A stretch of 64,000 nucleotides of DNA. Source: Rhizobiales bacterium CCH3-A5 (lineage in GTDB: Bacteria > Pseudomonadota > Alphaproteobacteria > Rhizobiales > Beijerinckiaceae). Both the position numbers and the translations under genes were made by a program. The notes below the pieces were generated by a model. It saw only the letters and a program-made list of their open reading frames with translations. It made no database searches and had not been told where the DNA came from. The DNA lies in assembly GCA_001556025.1 (NCBI GenBank), contig LSIB01000122.1:53623-117622 (forward strand), in the 5' to 3' direction. Shown here piece after piece: positions 44,701-54,204 of this stretch. The stretch's first letter is position 1. Every line of letters begins with the position of its first letter.

Positions 44701-45648
44701 ATGCTGGCCTTCGCCGGGCGACGCCTGATCGCCTTCGTGCTGACGCTGATGGCCGCTGCGCTCGTCATCTTCCTGATGCTGGAGGTGCTGCCGGGCGATC
44801 CCGCCGCCGTCACGCTCGGCCTCAACGCCGCGCCGGAGGCGCTCGCCGCGCTGCGCGCCGAGATGGGGCTCGACCGGCCGGCCCCGATCCGCTTCCTCGC
44901 CTGGGTCAGCGGGCTCGTCACCGGCGATCTCGGGCTGAGCTACACCTATCGCGTGCCGGTGTCGCAGCTCATCGCCGAACGCATGGCGGTGACGCTGCCG
45001 CTGGCGCTGATGGCGATGACGCTGGCGGCCGCGATCGGTGTGCCGCTTGGCATGCTGGCGGCGGCAAACCACAACCGGCCGGCCGATGCGGCCGTGATGG
45101 TGTTTGCTCAAGCGGGGCTCGCCATCCCGAATTTCTGGTTCGGGCTCTTGCTGGTGCTGGTCTTCGCGATCGGGCTCGGCTGGCTCCCGGCCGGCGGGTT
45201 TCCGGGCTGGCAGGCCGGCGCGGCTGCGGCGTTCCGGTCGCTCGCCTTGCCGGCGCTGGCGCTGGCGCTGCCGCAGGCGGCGATCCTCGCGCGGGTGACG
45301 CGGTCGGCCATGCTGGATGCGCTGCAGGAGGATTTCGTCCGCACTGCCCGCGCCAAGGGCCTGGGCGAGGCTGTGACCGTGCTGCGGCATGCGCTGCGCA
45401 ATGCGCTGATCCCGGTGGTGACCATTCTCGGCCTGCAATTCTCGGTGCTGATCGCCGGTGCGATCATCATCGAGAACGTTTTTGCGCTGCCCGGCCTCGG
45501 CCGGCTCGTCTTCCAGTCGATCGCCCAGCACGATCTGATCGTGGTCAAGGACCTCGTCATGCTGTTCGCGGCGCTGGCCATTCTGGTCAATTTCCTCGTC
45601 GATCTGCTCTATGGCGTGATCGATCCGCGTCTGCGCGAGGCGGCATGA
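44701..45648 (+). CDS. ABC transporter permease, DppB/OppB type
   Basis: 315 residues, six membrane helices. The typical N-terminus is MLAFAGRRLIAFVLTLMAAALVIFLMLEVLPGDPAA, and the EAA-like coupling loop near residues 207-240 reads DFVRTARAKGLGEAVTVLRHALRNALIPVVT. The ATG lies one base after the binding-protein stop and the stop overlaps the next permease as ATGA. Confidence 0.92.
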   Translation: MLAFAGRRLIAFVLTLMAAALVIFLMLEVLPGDPAAVTLGLNAAPEALAALRAEMGLDRPAPIRFLAWVSGLVTGDLGLSYTYRVPVSQLIAERMAVTLPLALMAMTLAAAIGVPLGMLAAANHNRPADAAVMVFAQAGLAIPNFWFGLLLVLVFAIGLGWLPAGGFPGWQAGAAAAFRSLALPALALALPQAAILARVTRSAMLDALQEDFVRTARAKGLGEAVTVLRHALRNALIPVVTILGLQFSVLIAGAIIIENVFALPGLGRLVFQSIAQHDLIVVKDLVMLFAALAILVNFLVDLLYGVIDPRLREAA

Positions 45649-46505
45649 GCGTGGCCGCAATTCCCAAGCGCACCACCCGGCGCCGCTGGTGGACCGGTCC
45701 GTCATTCCTGATCGGGGCGGCGCTGACGCTGATCGTCGTCGCGACGGCGCTGCTCTCCTACGTCTGGACGCCGCATAATCCGACTCAGATGGCGATCCTG
45801 AACCGGCTGAAGCCGCCATCGGTCGCGAACTGGTTCGGCACAGACCAGTTCGGCCGCGACGTCTTTTCCATGATCATGGTCGGGGCGCGCAATTCGCTGG
45901 CGGTCGGCCTCGGCGCGGTCGGCTTCGGTATGGTCGTGGGCACGACGCTCGGCCTGCTGGCCGCGATGCGGCGCGACGGGCTTCTCGACAATGCGATCAT
46001 GCGCAGCGCCGATTTCACGCATGCCTTCCCCGCCGTTCTGACGGCGATCATGATCACGGCGGCGGCGGGGCCGGGCATGCTCAACGCGGTGATCGCGATC
46101 GGCGTGCTGAACCTGCCCTATTTCGCGCGGCTGTCGCGCGGATCGGCGCTGCAGGTCTGGACGAAGGATTTCATCCAGGCGGCGCGTGGGCATGGCCTCA
46201 GCAAATGGCAGATCACGCTGCGCCATGTGCTTCCCAACATCGCCGGTATCATCACCGTGCAGGCGACGATCCAGTTCGCGCTCGCGGTGCTGGCCGAGGC
46301 CGGTCTGTCCTATCTCGGGCTCGGAACCCAGCCGCCCAATCCGTCCTGGGGGCGGATGCTGAACGAGGCCCAGACCTTCATGGCGGTGCAGCCCTGGCTC
46401 GCGGTATTTCCGGGCGCGGCGATCGCGGTCACGGTGCTGGGCTTCAATCTGCTCGGCGACGGCCTGCGCGACGCGCTCGATCCGCGCGTCAGGCGGGCGC
46501 GATGA
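45645..46505 (+). CDS. ABC transporter permease, DppC/OppC type
   Basis: 286 residues, with the OppC_N segment (NPTQMAILNRLKPPSVANWFGTDQFGRDVFSMIMVGARNSLAVG) and the coupling loop KDFIQAARGHGLSKWQITLRHVLPNIAG (about 175-203), ending DGLRDALDPRVRR. It completes the heterodimeric channel. No ATP-binding gene follows: the next gene, 18 bases on, is an amidase, so the ATPases must come from elsewhere. Confidence 0.93.
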   Translation: MSVAAIPKRTTRRRWWTGPSFLIGAALTLIVVATALLSYVWTPHNPTQMAILNRLKPPSVANWFGTDQFGRDVFSMIMVGARNSLAVGLGAVGFGMVVGTTLGLLAAMRRDGLLDNAIMRSADFTHAFPAVLTAIMITAAAGPGMLNAVIAIGVLNLPYFARLSRGSALQVWTKDFIQAARGHGLSKWQITLRHVLPNIAGIITVQATIQFALAVLAEAGLSYLGLGTQPPNPSWGRMLNEAQTFMAVQPWLAVFPGAAIAVTVLGFNLLGDGLRDALDPRVRRAR

Positions 46506-46523
46506 GTTTTCCAGGATGAGCCG

Positions 46524-47909
46524 ATGACAAACTACGCCGATCTCTCCGCCGCAGAGATGCTTGCGGCCTATGCCGATGGTAGCCTGTCGCCAGTGGCGGT
46601 GACTGAAGCCGTGATCGCGCGGATCGAGGCCTGGGAGCCGAGGCTGAACGCGCTCTACGCCTACGACCCGGAAGGCGCGCTCGCGCAGGCCGCCGCCTCC
46701 GAGGCGCGCTGGCGCAAGGGGCAGCCGCTGCCGCTCGACGGCGTGCCCTGCACGATCAAGGACAATATCGCCACCAAAGGCACGCCCGTGCCGCTCGGCA
46801 CTGCCGCGCGCGATCTGATGCCGGCGCTGGAGGACGCGCCGCCGGCGGCACGTCTGCGCGAAGCCGGCTGCATCATCCTCGCCAAGACGACCATGCCCGA
46901 TTACGGGATGCTCTCTTCCGGCCTCTCCAGCTTTCACAAACTGGCTCGCAATCCGTTCGATCTGAGAAAGAACCCCGGCGGTTCATCGGCAGGCGCGGGG
47001 GCGGCGGGGGCGGCGGGCTACGGCCCGCTGCATGTCGGCACCGATATCGGCGGCTCTATCCGGCTGCCGGCCGGCTGGTGCGGGCTGGTGGGCCTGAAAC
47101 CGAGCTTCGGGCGCGTGCCGATCGATCCGAGCTATTATGGACGCGCTGCCGGGCCAATGACACGGACGGTCACAGACGCCGCGCTGATGATGCGCGAATT
47201 GTCCAAGCCCGATGCGCGCGACGGCATGAGCCTGCCGCCGCAAGAGATCGACTGGCTTTCGCTCGATGTCGATCTCAAGGGTTTCCGGCTCGGCTTGCAG
47301 ATGGAGGCGGGGATCGGACTCCCGGTCGAGCCGCAGGTGCGCGCCGTGATCGAGGCCGCCGCGAAGGCCTTTGCCGATGCCGGTGCGATCGTCGAGCCTG
47401 CACCTGCTTTCCTGAAGCGCGAGATGCTGGACGGGCTCGACGATTTCTGGCGGCAGCGCGCCTGGGCCGATATCGGGGCGCTGCCCGAGGCGAGGCGCGC
47501 GAAAGTGCTGCCCTATATCCTCGCCTGGGCGCAGCGCGGCGCGAACCTGTCGGGTTCGCAAGTCTATCGCGGCATGAGTCAGATGCTGGCGATCCGCGAT
47601 GCGGCGCTCAGGGCGAGCGCGCCCTTCGACTTCGTGCTCTCGCCGGTCGCGCCCGTGCCGAGTTTTGCAGCCGAGCTCGCCTCGCCGCTGCATGACCCTG
47701 AGCGTCCCTTCGAGCACATTGTCTTCACGGTGGCGGCCAACATGTCCGACCAGCCTTCAGTCTCGGTCCATGCGGGGATGACGGCGGATGGTCTGCCGAT
47801 CGGGCTGCAGATCACAGGCCGCCGCTTCGACGATCTCGGCGTGCTGCGAATGGCGCGGGCGTGGGAGGGTTTGCGTGGCGGCGAGGTGCCGTGGCCAGTC
47901 GCCGGTTAG
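46524..47909 (+). CDS. Amidase (amidase signature family)
   Basis: 461 residues. Hydrolyses a carboxamide bond. The Ser-Ser-Lys triad is intact: Lys79 (CTIKDN), Ser154 (PGGSSAG) and Ser178 (TDIGGSIRLPAGWCG). It has no signal peptide, so it acts in the cytoplasm. It follows the ABC permeases closely, suggesting that the transported compound is an amide or amino-acid conjugate cleaved after import. It is not GatA: no gatB/gatC context, and the length and C-terminus fit catabolic amidases. Confidence 0.92.
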   Translation: MTNYADLSAAEMLAAYADGSLSPVAVTEAVIARIEAWEPRLNALYAYDPEGALAQAAASEARWRKGQPLPLDGVPCTIKDNIATKGTPVPLGTAARDLMPALEDAPPAARLREAGCIILAKTTMPDYGMLSSGLSSFHKLARNPFDLRKNPGGSSAGAGAAGAAGYGPLHVGTDIGGSIRLPAGWCGLVGLKPSFGRVPIDPSYYGRAAGPMTRTVTDAALMMRELSKPDARDGMSLPPQEIDWLSLDVDLKGFRLGLQMEAGIGLPVEPQVRAVIEAAAKAFADAGAIVEPAPAFLKREMLDGLDDFWRQRAWADIGALPEARRAKVLPYILAWAQRGANLSGSQVYRGMSQMLAIRDAALRASAPFDFVLSPVAPVPSFAAELASPLHDPERPFEHIVFTVAANMSDQPSVSVHAGMTADGLPIGLQITGRRFDDLGVLRMARAWEGLRGGEVPWPVAG

Positions 47910-47917
47910 TGCAACTC

Positions 47918-48060
47918 CCGTCATCATTCCGGGGCTTCGCGCAGCGACAAGCCCGGACCCCTCGACTGGGCGAGCATCGTTTGCGTTTGGTGAGGGGCGC
48001 AGCCCGTCGTGGGTTCCGGGTTCGAGCCTTCGGCTCGCCTGGACTGACAAGGGGGTTACA
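47918..48060. repeat. Degenerate intergenic repeat region downstream of the amidase gene
   Basis: It contains CCCGTCATCATTCCGGGG and GCTTCGCGCAGCGACAAGCCCGG, resembling parts of the repeats at 17183 and 25021, and a hairpin CGAGCCTTCGGCTCG at 48023-48037 without a T-run. It lies between convergent genes. Confidence 0.5.
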
Positions 48061-48068
48061 GGCTCGCC

Positions 48069-48632
48069 TCAGAACAGCGCCGTCGGCGCGAAATGGGCGA
48101 CCGCCATCAGCGCGACGCCCAGCAGGCCGAGCCCTGCGCCCGTGAAGGCGAGCAGCGTCACGCCGGTGATGATCGCGGCCGAGGAGACCACGATCGCGAT
48201 CTGGAACAGGCCGGAGACGACATCGTATTTGTCGTCGCGCGCGGAGGAGATGTCGCGCTGCGCCTCGGCCGCCTTGGCGCGCGCCATAAGCTCCTTACGG
48301 CCCTCATTGGTCTCGGGTTCGGAGTCGTAGCGGGCGATCGTCGTTTTCCAGCCATCAATCCGCTTCTGCATGCGCTCGCGCGCGGCCGGATCGGTGATGG
48401 CGGGAAGCTCGACTTCCATGGTTTCGACGGCGGTGCGCAGGGTCGTACCCCGGATCGTTTTGGCCTGGAAGAAGGCCCAGAGATTGGAGGCCTCGACATT
48501 CTTGGCCAGCGCATCCTGCTCGGCGTTCTTGCCGCCGATCTCGGAGAAGGCGAGCAGCAACGCCAGCACCGCTATGAGAAGGCCGATGCGCTTGTTGCCG
48601 CTATCGGCGATGTCCGCCGCCGCTGACGCCAT
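48069..48632 (-). CDS. DUF4337 family membrane protein
   Basis: 187 residues. One N-terminal membrane helix (about 15-32, IGLLIAVLALLLAFSEI) is followed by a charged, probably coiled helical region (40-130: NVEASNLWAFFQAKTIRGTTLR, then RKELMARAKAAEAQRD) and two C-terminal helices (about 137-185). The EASNLWAFFQAKTIR segment is the mark of DUF4337. ATG 48632 was chosen at the start of MASAAADIADSGNKR; an upstream in-frame ATG adds 20 residues of no clear character. Function unknown. Confidence 0.82.
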   Translation of the reverse strand: MASAAADIADSGNKRIGLLIAVLALLLAFSEIGGKNAEQDALAKNVEASNLWAFFQAKTIRGTTLRTAVETMEVELPAITDPAARERMQKRIDGWKTTIARYDSEPETNEGRKELMARAKAAEAQRDISSARDDKYDVVSGLFQIAIVVSSAAIITGVTLLAFTGAGLGLLGVALMAVAHFAPTALF

Positions 48633-48707
48633 GATCCGAATCGCCCCCGCTGGTTGCGGGGCGGGAATGCCGGCGTCGCATGGCAAAGGCAATAGGCCTG
48701 ATGGCCT

Positions 48708-48721
48708 GCCTGACGTCAGGC
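48708..48721. other. 14-bp perfect palindrome at the xerC stop codon
   Basis: GCCTGACGTCAGGC covers the xerC TGA. Directly beyond it on the xerC coding strand is AGGCC-ATCA-GGCCT (a small hairpin). Together they may be a weak terminator of xerC, though no T-run is present. Confidence 0.3.
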
Positions 48722-49642
48722 GCGGCTGCGCGGGTGGGCCGCGTCATAGGCCGCCATCAGCCTCGTCGCATCGATGCGGGTGTAGATCTGCGTCGTCGAG
48801 AGCGAGGCGTGGCCCAGAAGCTCCTGGATGGCGCGTAGATCGCCCCCGCGCCCTAGCAGATGCGTGGCGAAGGAATGTCGTAAGGCGTGGGGCGTCGCCG
48901 AAGCCGGCAGGCCGAGCGCCCCGCGCAAGCCCTCGACCGCAAGCTGGATGATGCGGGGCGAGAGCGGTCCGCCCTTGACGCCGACGAAGAGAGGTCCATC
49001 CGCCGCGAGCCGCCAGGGGCAGAGCGCGAGATACTCCGCGACGGCCGTGACGACGACCGGCAGCACCGGGACCATGCGGGTTTTGCTGCCTTTGCCGACC
49101 ACGGTCAGGCTGTCGCCGGCCGAAGTCGGCGCCTGCGAGCGCGTCAGCGACAGCGCCTCCGAGATGCGCAGGCCGCTGCCATAGAGCAGCGCCAGCACGG
49201 CCGCGTCGCGCGCCAGCACCCAGTCCTCGCGCGCCTCTCCGGCGCGGCTGTCGGCTTGCGTGACGGCCCTGGCCGCGCGCGCGTCGAGCGGACGGGGGAG
49301 CGACTTGCCGATACGCGGGCCGCGCGTCGCGGCGAAGGCTGCCGCCGTCAGCTTGCCGTCCCGCTCGCCGAAGCGGGCGAAGGAGCGCAGCGCCGCGAGC
49401 TGGCGCATCAGGGTGCGGTTGCCGACGCCGTCGCGCCGGCGCTGGCCGAGAAAGGCGCGCAGGTCGAAGGGTTTCAGGCTGGCGATGTCCGACAGCGAGG
49501 CCGCGCCGCCGAGATGGCCGTCGAGAAAGGCCGCGAACTGGCGCAGGTCGCGGGCATAGGCCTCCAGCGTCTTGGGTGAGAGCCTGCGCTCCGTGGCGAG
49601 GTGGGTGAGCCATGCGCGCTGGAGGGAATCGAGATCGTTCAT
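48716..49642 (-). CDS. xerC: Tyrosine recombinase XerC
   Basis: 308 residues. It resolves chromosome dimers at dif with XerD. The catalytic set is complete: Arg159 (GSGLRISEAL), Lys184 (VVGKGSKTR), His252 and Arg255 (TPHALRHSFATHLL), His278 (LLGHASLS) and the nucleophile Tyr287 (TTQIYTRID). The N-terminal SAM-like core-binding domain (ATERRLSPKTLEAYARDLRQF) is normal. It is divergent from priA by 57 bases. Chromosomal context and lack of integration signs argue for the housekeeping recombinase rather than a phage integrase. Confidence 0.93.
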   Translation of the reverse strand: MNDLDSLQRAWLTHLATERRLSPKTLEAYARDLRQFAAFLDGHLGGAASLSDIASLKPFDLRAFLGQRRRDGVGNRTLMRQLAALRSFARFGERDGKLTAAAFAATRGPRIGKSLPRPLDARAARAVTQADSRAGEAREDWVLARDAAVLALLYGSGLRISEALSLTRSQAPTSAGDSLTVVGKGSKTRMVPVLPVVVTAVAEYLALCPWRLAADGPLFVGVKGGPLSPRIIQLAVEGLRGALGLPASATPHALRHSFATHLLGRGGDLRAIQELLGHASLSTTQIYTRIDATRLMAAYDAAHPRSRA

Positions 49643-49699
49643 GCCTCACCATGACGCCCCTGCCTTAACAGGTCGCGAATCGGTGCTAGACAGCCCGGC

Positions 49700-51889
49700 A
49701 TGAGCGAAGAGCAGGATGGCGCGGGGGAGGGCGGCGGCACCGTCGAGGTGCTGATCCCGCTCGGGCTCGACCACGCCTACAGCTACGCCGTGCCGCCGGG
49801 GCTCGCGCTCGCGCCGGGCGACGTCGTGCAGGTGCCGCTCGGGCCGCGCCAGACAGTAGGCGTCGTCTGGGAGACAGGTTCCGGGCGCGGCGGCAATCTC
49901 AAGCCGGTGACGGGCAAGCTCGACTTGGCCCCGCTCGACGGCGCGCTGATGAAGCTGGTCGACTGGGTCGCCTGGTACACGCTCGCCCCGAAAGGTTCGG
50001 TGCTGGCGCTGGCCTTGCGGCGTCCGCCGGACGACACGCCGGAGCGGCCCAAACTGGGAGTGAGGCTGGTCGGGCCGCCGCCGGCGCGGATGACGCCGGC
50101 GCGGGCGCGGGCCATCGCTGCGGCGGAGGGCGGGCTGCTGATCGGCAAATCGGCGCTGGCGGAAGCGGCCTCGGTCAGCGCGGCGGTGATCGACGCGCTG
50201 GTCGATACGGGGACTTTCGTTGTCGAGGAGCTGCCGCGCGCGGCGGTCGCGCCGCGCCCCGATCCGGATTTTGCCAAGCCGACCCTGTCCGAAGATCAGG
50301 CGCAGGCGGCCTCGGCGCTGGTCGCGACCGTGCAGGACGCATCCTTCGGCGTCACCCTGCTCGAAGGCGTCACCGGTTCGGGCAAGACGGAGGTCTATTT
50401 CGAGGCGGTGGCGCAAGCCGTACGGCAGGGTCGCCAGAGCCTGATCCTGATGCCCGAAATCGCGCTGACGGCGCAGTTCATCGACCGCTTCGAGGCGCGT
50501 TTCGGCGTCCGGCCCGGCCTGTGGCATTCGGGTGTGGGCGGGCGCAAGCGCGAGCGGCTGCAGGCGGCGATCGCCAGCGGCGAGGCGCTGGTGGTGGCCG
50601 GGGCGCGCTCGGCGCTGTTCCTGCCTTACAGGCAGCTCGGGCTGATCGTCGTCGACGAGGAGCACGAGGCCGCCTACAAACAGGAGGACGGCGTCGCCTA
50701 TCACGCCCGCGACATGGCGGTGGTGCGCGGGCGCATCGAGAATGCGCCCGTCATCCTGACCTCGGCGACGCCTTCGATCGAGACCCGGGTCAACGCAGAG
50801 CGCGGGCGGTACACGCATCTGAAACTGCCCGAGCGCTTCGGTGGGCGCGAGTTGCCGACGCTCGGGCTGGTCGATCTGCGCCAGGACAAGCCTGAGCGCG
50901 GGCGCTGGCTTTCCGGCGCGCTGGTCAGGGCGGTCGGCGACAATCTCGAGGCCAAGGAGCAGTCGCTGCTGTTCCTCAACCGGCGCGGCTATGCGCCGCT
51001 GACGGTCTGCCGCGATTGCGGCCATCGCTGCCAGTGCAAAAACTGCTCGGCCTGGCTCGTCGATCATCGCTTCCGGCGTGCGCTGGTCTGCCATCATTGC
51101 GGCCATGTCGAGCGCCGCCCGCATGAATGCCCGCAATGCCACGCGCCCGAGAGCCTGACCGCCTGCGGGCCCGGCGTCGAGCGGCTGGCGGAGGAGGTCG
51201 CGACGTTGTTTCCGCAGGCGCGGTCGATCGTGCTGTCGAGCGATTTTCCGGGCGGGACGGAGCGGCTGAAAACCGAGTTGATGGCAGTGGCGAACGGCGA
51301 ATTCGACATCGTCATCGGCACGCAGCTCGTCGCCAAAGGCCATAATTTCCCCGGCATGACGCTGGTCGGCGTGGTCGACGCCGATCTCGGCCTGACCTCG
51401 GGCGATCCGCGCGCGGCGGAGCGCACCTTCCAGGTGCTGCGGCAGGTCACGGGCCGGGCCGGGCGCGGCGAGCGGCCCGGCCGGGCGCTGCTCCAGACGC
51501 GCGATCCCGCCCATCCGGTGCTGAAGGCGCTGGTCTCGGGCGATCCGGAGCGGTTTTATGTCGCAGAGACGGCTGCGCGGGAGGCGGCCGGGCTGCCGCC
51601 CTTCGGCCGGCTGGCGGGGCTGATCGTCTCGGCCAACAGCCAGGCCGAGGCCGAAAGCCATGCCCGTGCTCTCGCCCGCTGCGCCGAGGTCCCCGACGAT
51701 GTCGCGGTGCTGGGGCCGGCGGAGGCGCCGCTCGCGGTGCTGCGCGGCCGCCACCGCATGCGGCTGATCGTGCGGACCGGCCGCGATGTCAATCTGCAGG
51801 ACTATCTGCGCGCCTGGCTGAAACGCGCGCCGAAGGCCAAAGGCTCGGTCCGTGTGGCGGTCGATGTCGATCCGCAGAGTTTTTTGTAG
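49700..51889 (+). CDS. priA: Primosomal replication restart helicase PriA
   Basis: 729 residues, 3'-5' superfamily 2 helicase that reloads the replisome at stalled forks. The N-terminal DNA-binding domain includes GLDHAYSYAVPPGL. Walker A is GVTGSGKTE (223-231), the DEEH box is 319-322, and TSATPS (354-359) is present. The zinc domain has all eight cysteines in four CxxC pairs: 437/440, 446/449, 464/467 and 477/480. GRAGRG motif VI is present near 591. It lies immediately upstream of the F1-ATPase operon, an arrangement common in Hyphomicrobiales. Confidence 0.95.
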   Translation: MSEEQDGAGEGGGTVEVLIPLGLDHAYSYAVPPGLALAPGDVVQVPLGPRQTVGVVWETGSGRGGNLKPVTGKLDLAPLDGALMKLVDWVAWYTLAPKGSVLALALRRPPDDTPERPKLGVRLVGPPPARMTPARARAIAAAEGGLLIGKSALAEAASVSAAVIDALVDTGTFVVEELPRAAVAPRPDPDFAKPTLSEDQAQAASALVATVQDASFGVTLLEGVTGSGKTEVYFEAVAQAVRQGRQSLILMPEIALTAQFIDRFEARFGVRPGLWHSGVGGRKRERLQAAIASGEALVVAGARSALFLPYRQLGLIVVDEEHEAAYKQEDGVAYHARDMAVVRGRIENAPVILTSATPSIETRVNAERGRYTHLKLPERFGGRELPTLGLVDLRQDKPERGRWLSGALVRAVGDNLEAKEQSLLFLNRRGYAPLTVCRDCGHRCQCKNCSAWLVDHRFRRALVCHHCGHVERRPHECPQCHAPESLTACGPGVERLAEEVATLFPQARSIVLSSDFPGGTERLKTELMAVANGEFDIVIGTQLVAKGHNFPGMTLVGVVDADLGLTSGDPRAAERTFQVLRQVTGRAGRGERPGRALLQTRDPAHPVLKALVSGDPERFYVAETAAREAAGLPPFGRLAGLIVSANSQAEAESHARALARCAEVPDDVAVLGPAEAPLAVLRGRHRMRLIVRTGRDVNLQDYLRAWLKRAPKAKGSVRVAVDVDPQSFL

Positions 51890-51976
51890 CAACCGCCACG
51901 GCAAGGCGCTTCGCGACAGGATTGCCATCTACGGATTGCGCACCCCAAAACCACATGCTAGTGCACCGCCACATTT

Positions 51977-52012
51977 CGGACGAAAGCGGCCGCTTGCGCA
52001 GGCTTTCGTCTG
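51977..52012. promoter_or_regulatory. Inverted repeat overlapping the atp promoter region
   Basis: GACGAAAGC (51979-51987) and GCTTTCGTC (52002-52010) are perfect 9-bp arms, extended to eleven pairs by a G-T and a C-G pair, with a 14-base loop that contains the candidate -35 box. It could be an operator or, if transcription starts upstream, an RNA hairpin in the atp leader. Confidence 0.5.
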
Positions 52013-52023
52013 CTCGACATAAT
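51994..52023 (+). promoter_or_regulatory. Candidate promoter of the atpHAGDC operon
   Basis: TTGCGC (51994-51999) and CATAAT (52018-52023) are separated by 18 bases in the 212-base gap between priA and atpH. The leader would be about 70 bases long. Confidence 0.45.
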
Positions 52024-52101
52024 CGCAGCGCCAGGACGATGCACTCCACTCTCGACGAGATCGAGGGTCGCCGGTGCGGTCCCTTGAATAGAGAGACTCG
52101 C

Positions 52102-52674
52102 GTGGCTGAAGGCGGATCGCAGGACAAGACAATGGTCTCGGGCGTGGCCGGGCGCTACGCGACAGCGCTGTTCGAACTGGCCGAGGAGGCCAACGCCATC
52201 GATGCGGTCGCGGCCGATCTGTCCAGCTTCAGCGCGATGCTGGCCGAGAGTGACGATCTGACCCGTCTGGTCGAAAGCCCGGCCTTCTCGGCGGAGGACC
52301 AGGTCGCCGCCATCAACGCCATCCTCGCCAAGGCGGGCATTTCCGGAATCGCCGCCAACTTCATCGGTCTCGTTGCCAGCAAGCGCCGTCTCTTCGCGCT
52401 GCCCGGCATGATCCAGGGCTACAAGAACCTGGTCGCGCAGGCCAAGGGCATCGTCTCTGCCGAGGTCACACTGGCCGAGCAGCCGACGCCGAAGTGTCTC
52501 GACGAAATCCGCGCGGCGCTGAAGGGCGTCGCCGGCAAGGATGTCGATGTCGCCGTCAAGATCGATCCGGCGCTGATCGGCGGGCTCGTCGTCAAGATGG
52601 GCTCGCGCATGGTCGACGCCTCGCTGAAGACCAAACTCAATTCAATTCGTCTTGCCATGAAAGAGGTCGGCTGA
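52102..52674 (+). CDS. atpH: F1Fo ATP synthase delta subunit
   Basis: 190 residues. Stator subunit linking F1 to the peripheral stalk. The [23 protein letters not shown] start and the C-terminal [42 protein letters not shown] are typical. GTG at 52102 after GAGAG gives [19 protein letters not shown], the common alphaproteobacterial N-terminus; ATG at 52132 is an alternative. The stop overlaps the atpA start (TGATG). Confidence 0.94.
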   Translation: MAEGGSQDKTMVSGVAGRYATALFELAEEANAIDAVAADLSSFSAMLAESDDLTRLVESPAFSAEDQVAAINAILAKAGISGIAANFIGLVASKRRLFALPGMIQGYKNLVAQAKGIVSAEVTLAEQPTPKCLDEIRAALKGVAGKDVDVAVKIDPALIGGLVVKMGSRMVDASLKTKLNSIRLAMKEVG

Positions 52675-54203
52675 TGGAAATCCGCCCCGCTGAAATCTCC
52701 GCGATCCTGAAGGCCCAGATTTCGAACTTCGGTTCGGAAGCCTCCGTCACCGAGGTCGGCCAGGTTCTCTCCGTCGGCGACGGCATCGCCCGCGTCTACG
52801 GCCTCGACAAGGTCCAGGCCGGCGAGATGGTCGAGTTCGAGACCGGCGTCCGCGGCATGGCGCTCAACCTCGAAAGCGACAATGTCGGCGTCGTGATCTT
52901 CGGCTCCGACCGCGAGATCAAGGAAGGCCAGACGGTCAAGCGCACCGGCGCGATCGTGGACGTGCCGGTCGGCAAGGAACTGCTCGGCCGCGTCGTCGAT
53001 GCGCTCGGCAACCCGATCGACGGCAAGGGCCCGATCAAGGCCGCCCAGCGCGCCCGCGTCGACGTCAAGGCGCCCGGCATCATCCCGCGCAAGTCTGTGC
53101 ATGAGCCGATGGCGACCGGCCTGAAGGCGATCGACGCCCTGATCCCGATCGGCCGCGGCCAGCGCGAACTGATCATCGGCGACCGCCAGACCGGCAAGAC
53201 CGCGGTGGCGCTCGACACGATCCTGAACCAGAAGGCGATCAACGAGGGCACGGACGAGAGCCAGAAGCTCTACTGCGTCTATGTCGCGATCGGCCAGAAG
53301 CGCTCCACCGTCGCCCAGTTCGTGAAGGTGCTCGAGGAGCGCGGCGCGCTGGAATACTCGATCATCATCGCCGCCACCGCGTCGGACGCGGCGCCGATGC
53401 AGTTTCTGGCGCCCTTCGCCGGCTGCGCCATGGGTGAGTATTTCCGCGACAACGGCATGCACGCCGTCATCATCTATGACGACCTCTCGAAGCAGGCCGT
53501 CGCCTATCGCCAGATGTCGCTGCTGCTGCGCCGCCCGCCGGGCCGCGAGGCCTATCCCGGCGACGTGTTCTATCTCCACTCCCGCCTGCTCGAGCGCGCC
53601 GCCAAGATGGGCGACGACGCCGGCAACGGCTCGCTGACGGCGCTGCCGGTCATCGAGACGCAGGCCAACGACGTCTCGGCCTACATCCCGACCAACGTGA
53701 TCTCGATCACCGACGGCCAGATCTTCCTCGAGACTGACCTGTTCTACCAGGGCATCCGCCCGGCGGTGAACGTCGGCCTGTCCGTGTCGCGTGTCGGCTC
53801 GGCCGCGCAGACCAAGGCAACGAAGAAGGTCGCGGGCAAGATCAAGGGCGAGCTCGCCCAGTATCGCGAGATGGCCGCCTTCGCCCAGTTCGGCTCCGAT
53901 CTCGACGCGGTTACCCAGCGCCTGCTCAACCGCGGCGCGCGCCTGACCGAGCTGTTGAAGCAGGCGCAGTTCTCGCCGCTGAAGATGGAAGAGCAGACGG
54001 TCGTGATCTATGCCGGCGTCAACGGCTATCTCGACCCGCTGCCGGTCAACAAGGTCCGCGCCTTCGAGGACGGTCTGCTCGCGCTGGTGCGCGGCAAGCA
54101 TGCCGACATGCTGGCCGAGATCGCCAAGACCAAGGATCTTTCGGACGCGAACGCCGCGAAGCTGAAGGACCTGGTCGCGGATTACGCCAAGTCGTTCTCG
54201 TAG
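52674..54203 (+). CDS. atpA: F1 ATP synthase alpha subunit
   Basis: 509 residues. Regulatory nucleotide-binding subunit of the F1 hexamer. The N-terminal [15 protein letters not shown] is conserved; the P-loop GDRQTGKT spans 169-176. The length matches the family. ATG 52674 shares a base with the atpH stop. The gene is followed by an 86-base palindromic repeat before atpG, unusual inside an essential operon. Confidence 0.97.
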   Translation: MEIRPAEISAILKAQISNFGSEASVTEVGQVLSVGDGIARVYGLDKVQAGEMVEFETGVRGMALNLESDNVGVVIFGSDREIKEGQTVKRTGAIVDVPVGKELLGRVVDALGNPIDGKGPIKAAQRARVDVKAPGIIPRKSVHEPMATGLKAIDALIPIGRGQRELIIGDRQTGKTAVALDTILNQKAINEGTDESQKLYCVYVAIGQKRSTVAQFVKVLEERGALEYSIIIAATASDAAPMQFLAPFAGCAMGEYFRDNGMHAVIIYDDLSKQAVAYRQMSLLLRRPPGREAYPGDVFYLHSRLLERAAKMGDDAGNGSLTALPVIETQANDVSAYIPTNVISITDGQIFLETDLFYQGIRPAVNVGLSVSRVGSAAQTKATKKVAGKIKGELAQYREMAAFAQFGSDLDAVTQRLLNRGARLTELLKQAQFSPLKMEEQTVVIYAGVNGYLDPLPVNKVRAFEDGLLALVRGKHADMLAEIAKTKDLSDANAAKLKDLVADYAKSFS

Positions 54204-54204
54204 T

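Noticed and set aside
48023..48037. Hairpin CGAGCCTTCGGCTCG as a terminator of the amidase gene
   Set aside because: The stem is short, no T-run follows in either direction, and it is embedded in a degenerate repeat.
48716..49642. Tyrosine recombinase as sign of an integrated mobile element
   Set aside because: All features fit chromosomal XerC; it lies beside priA and atp genes with no att-like repeats, cargo or base-composition change.
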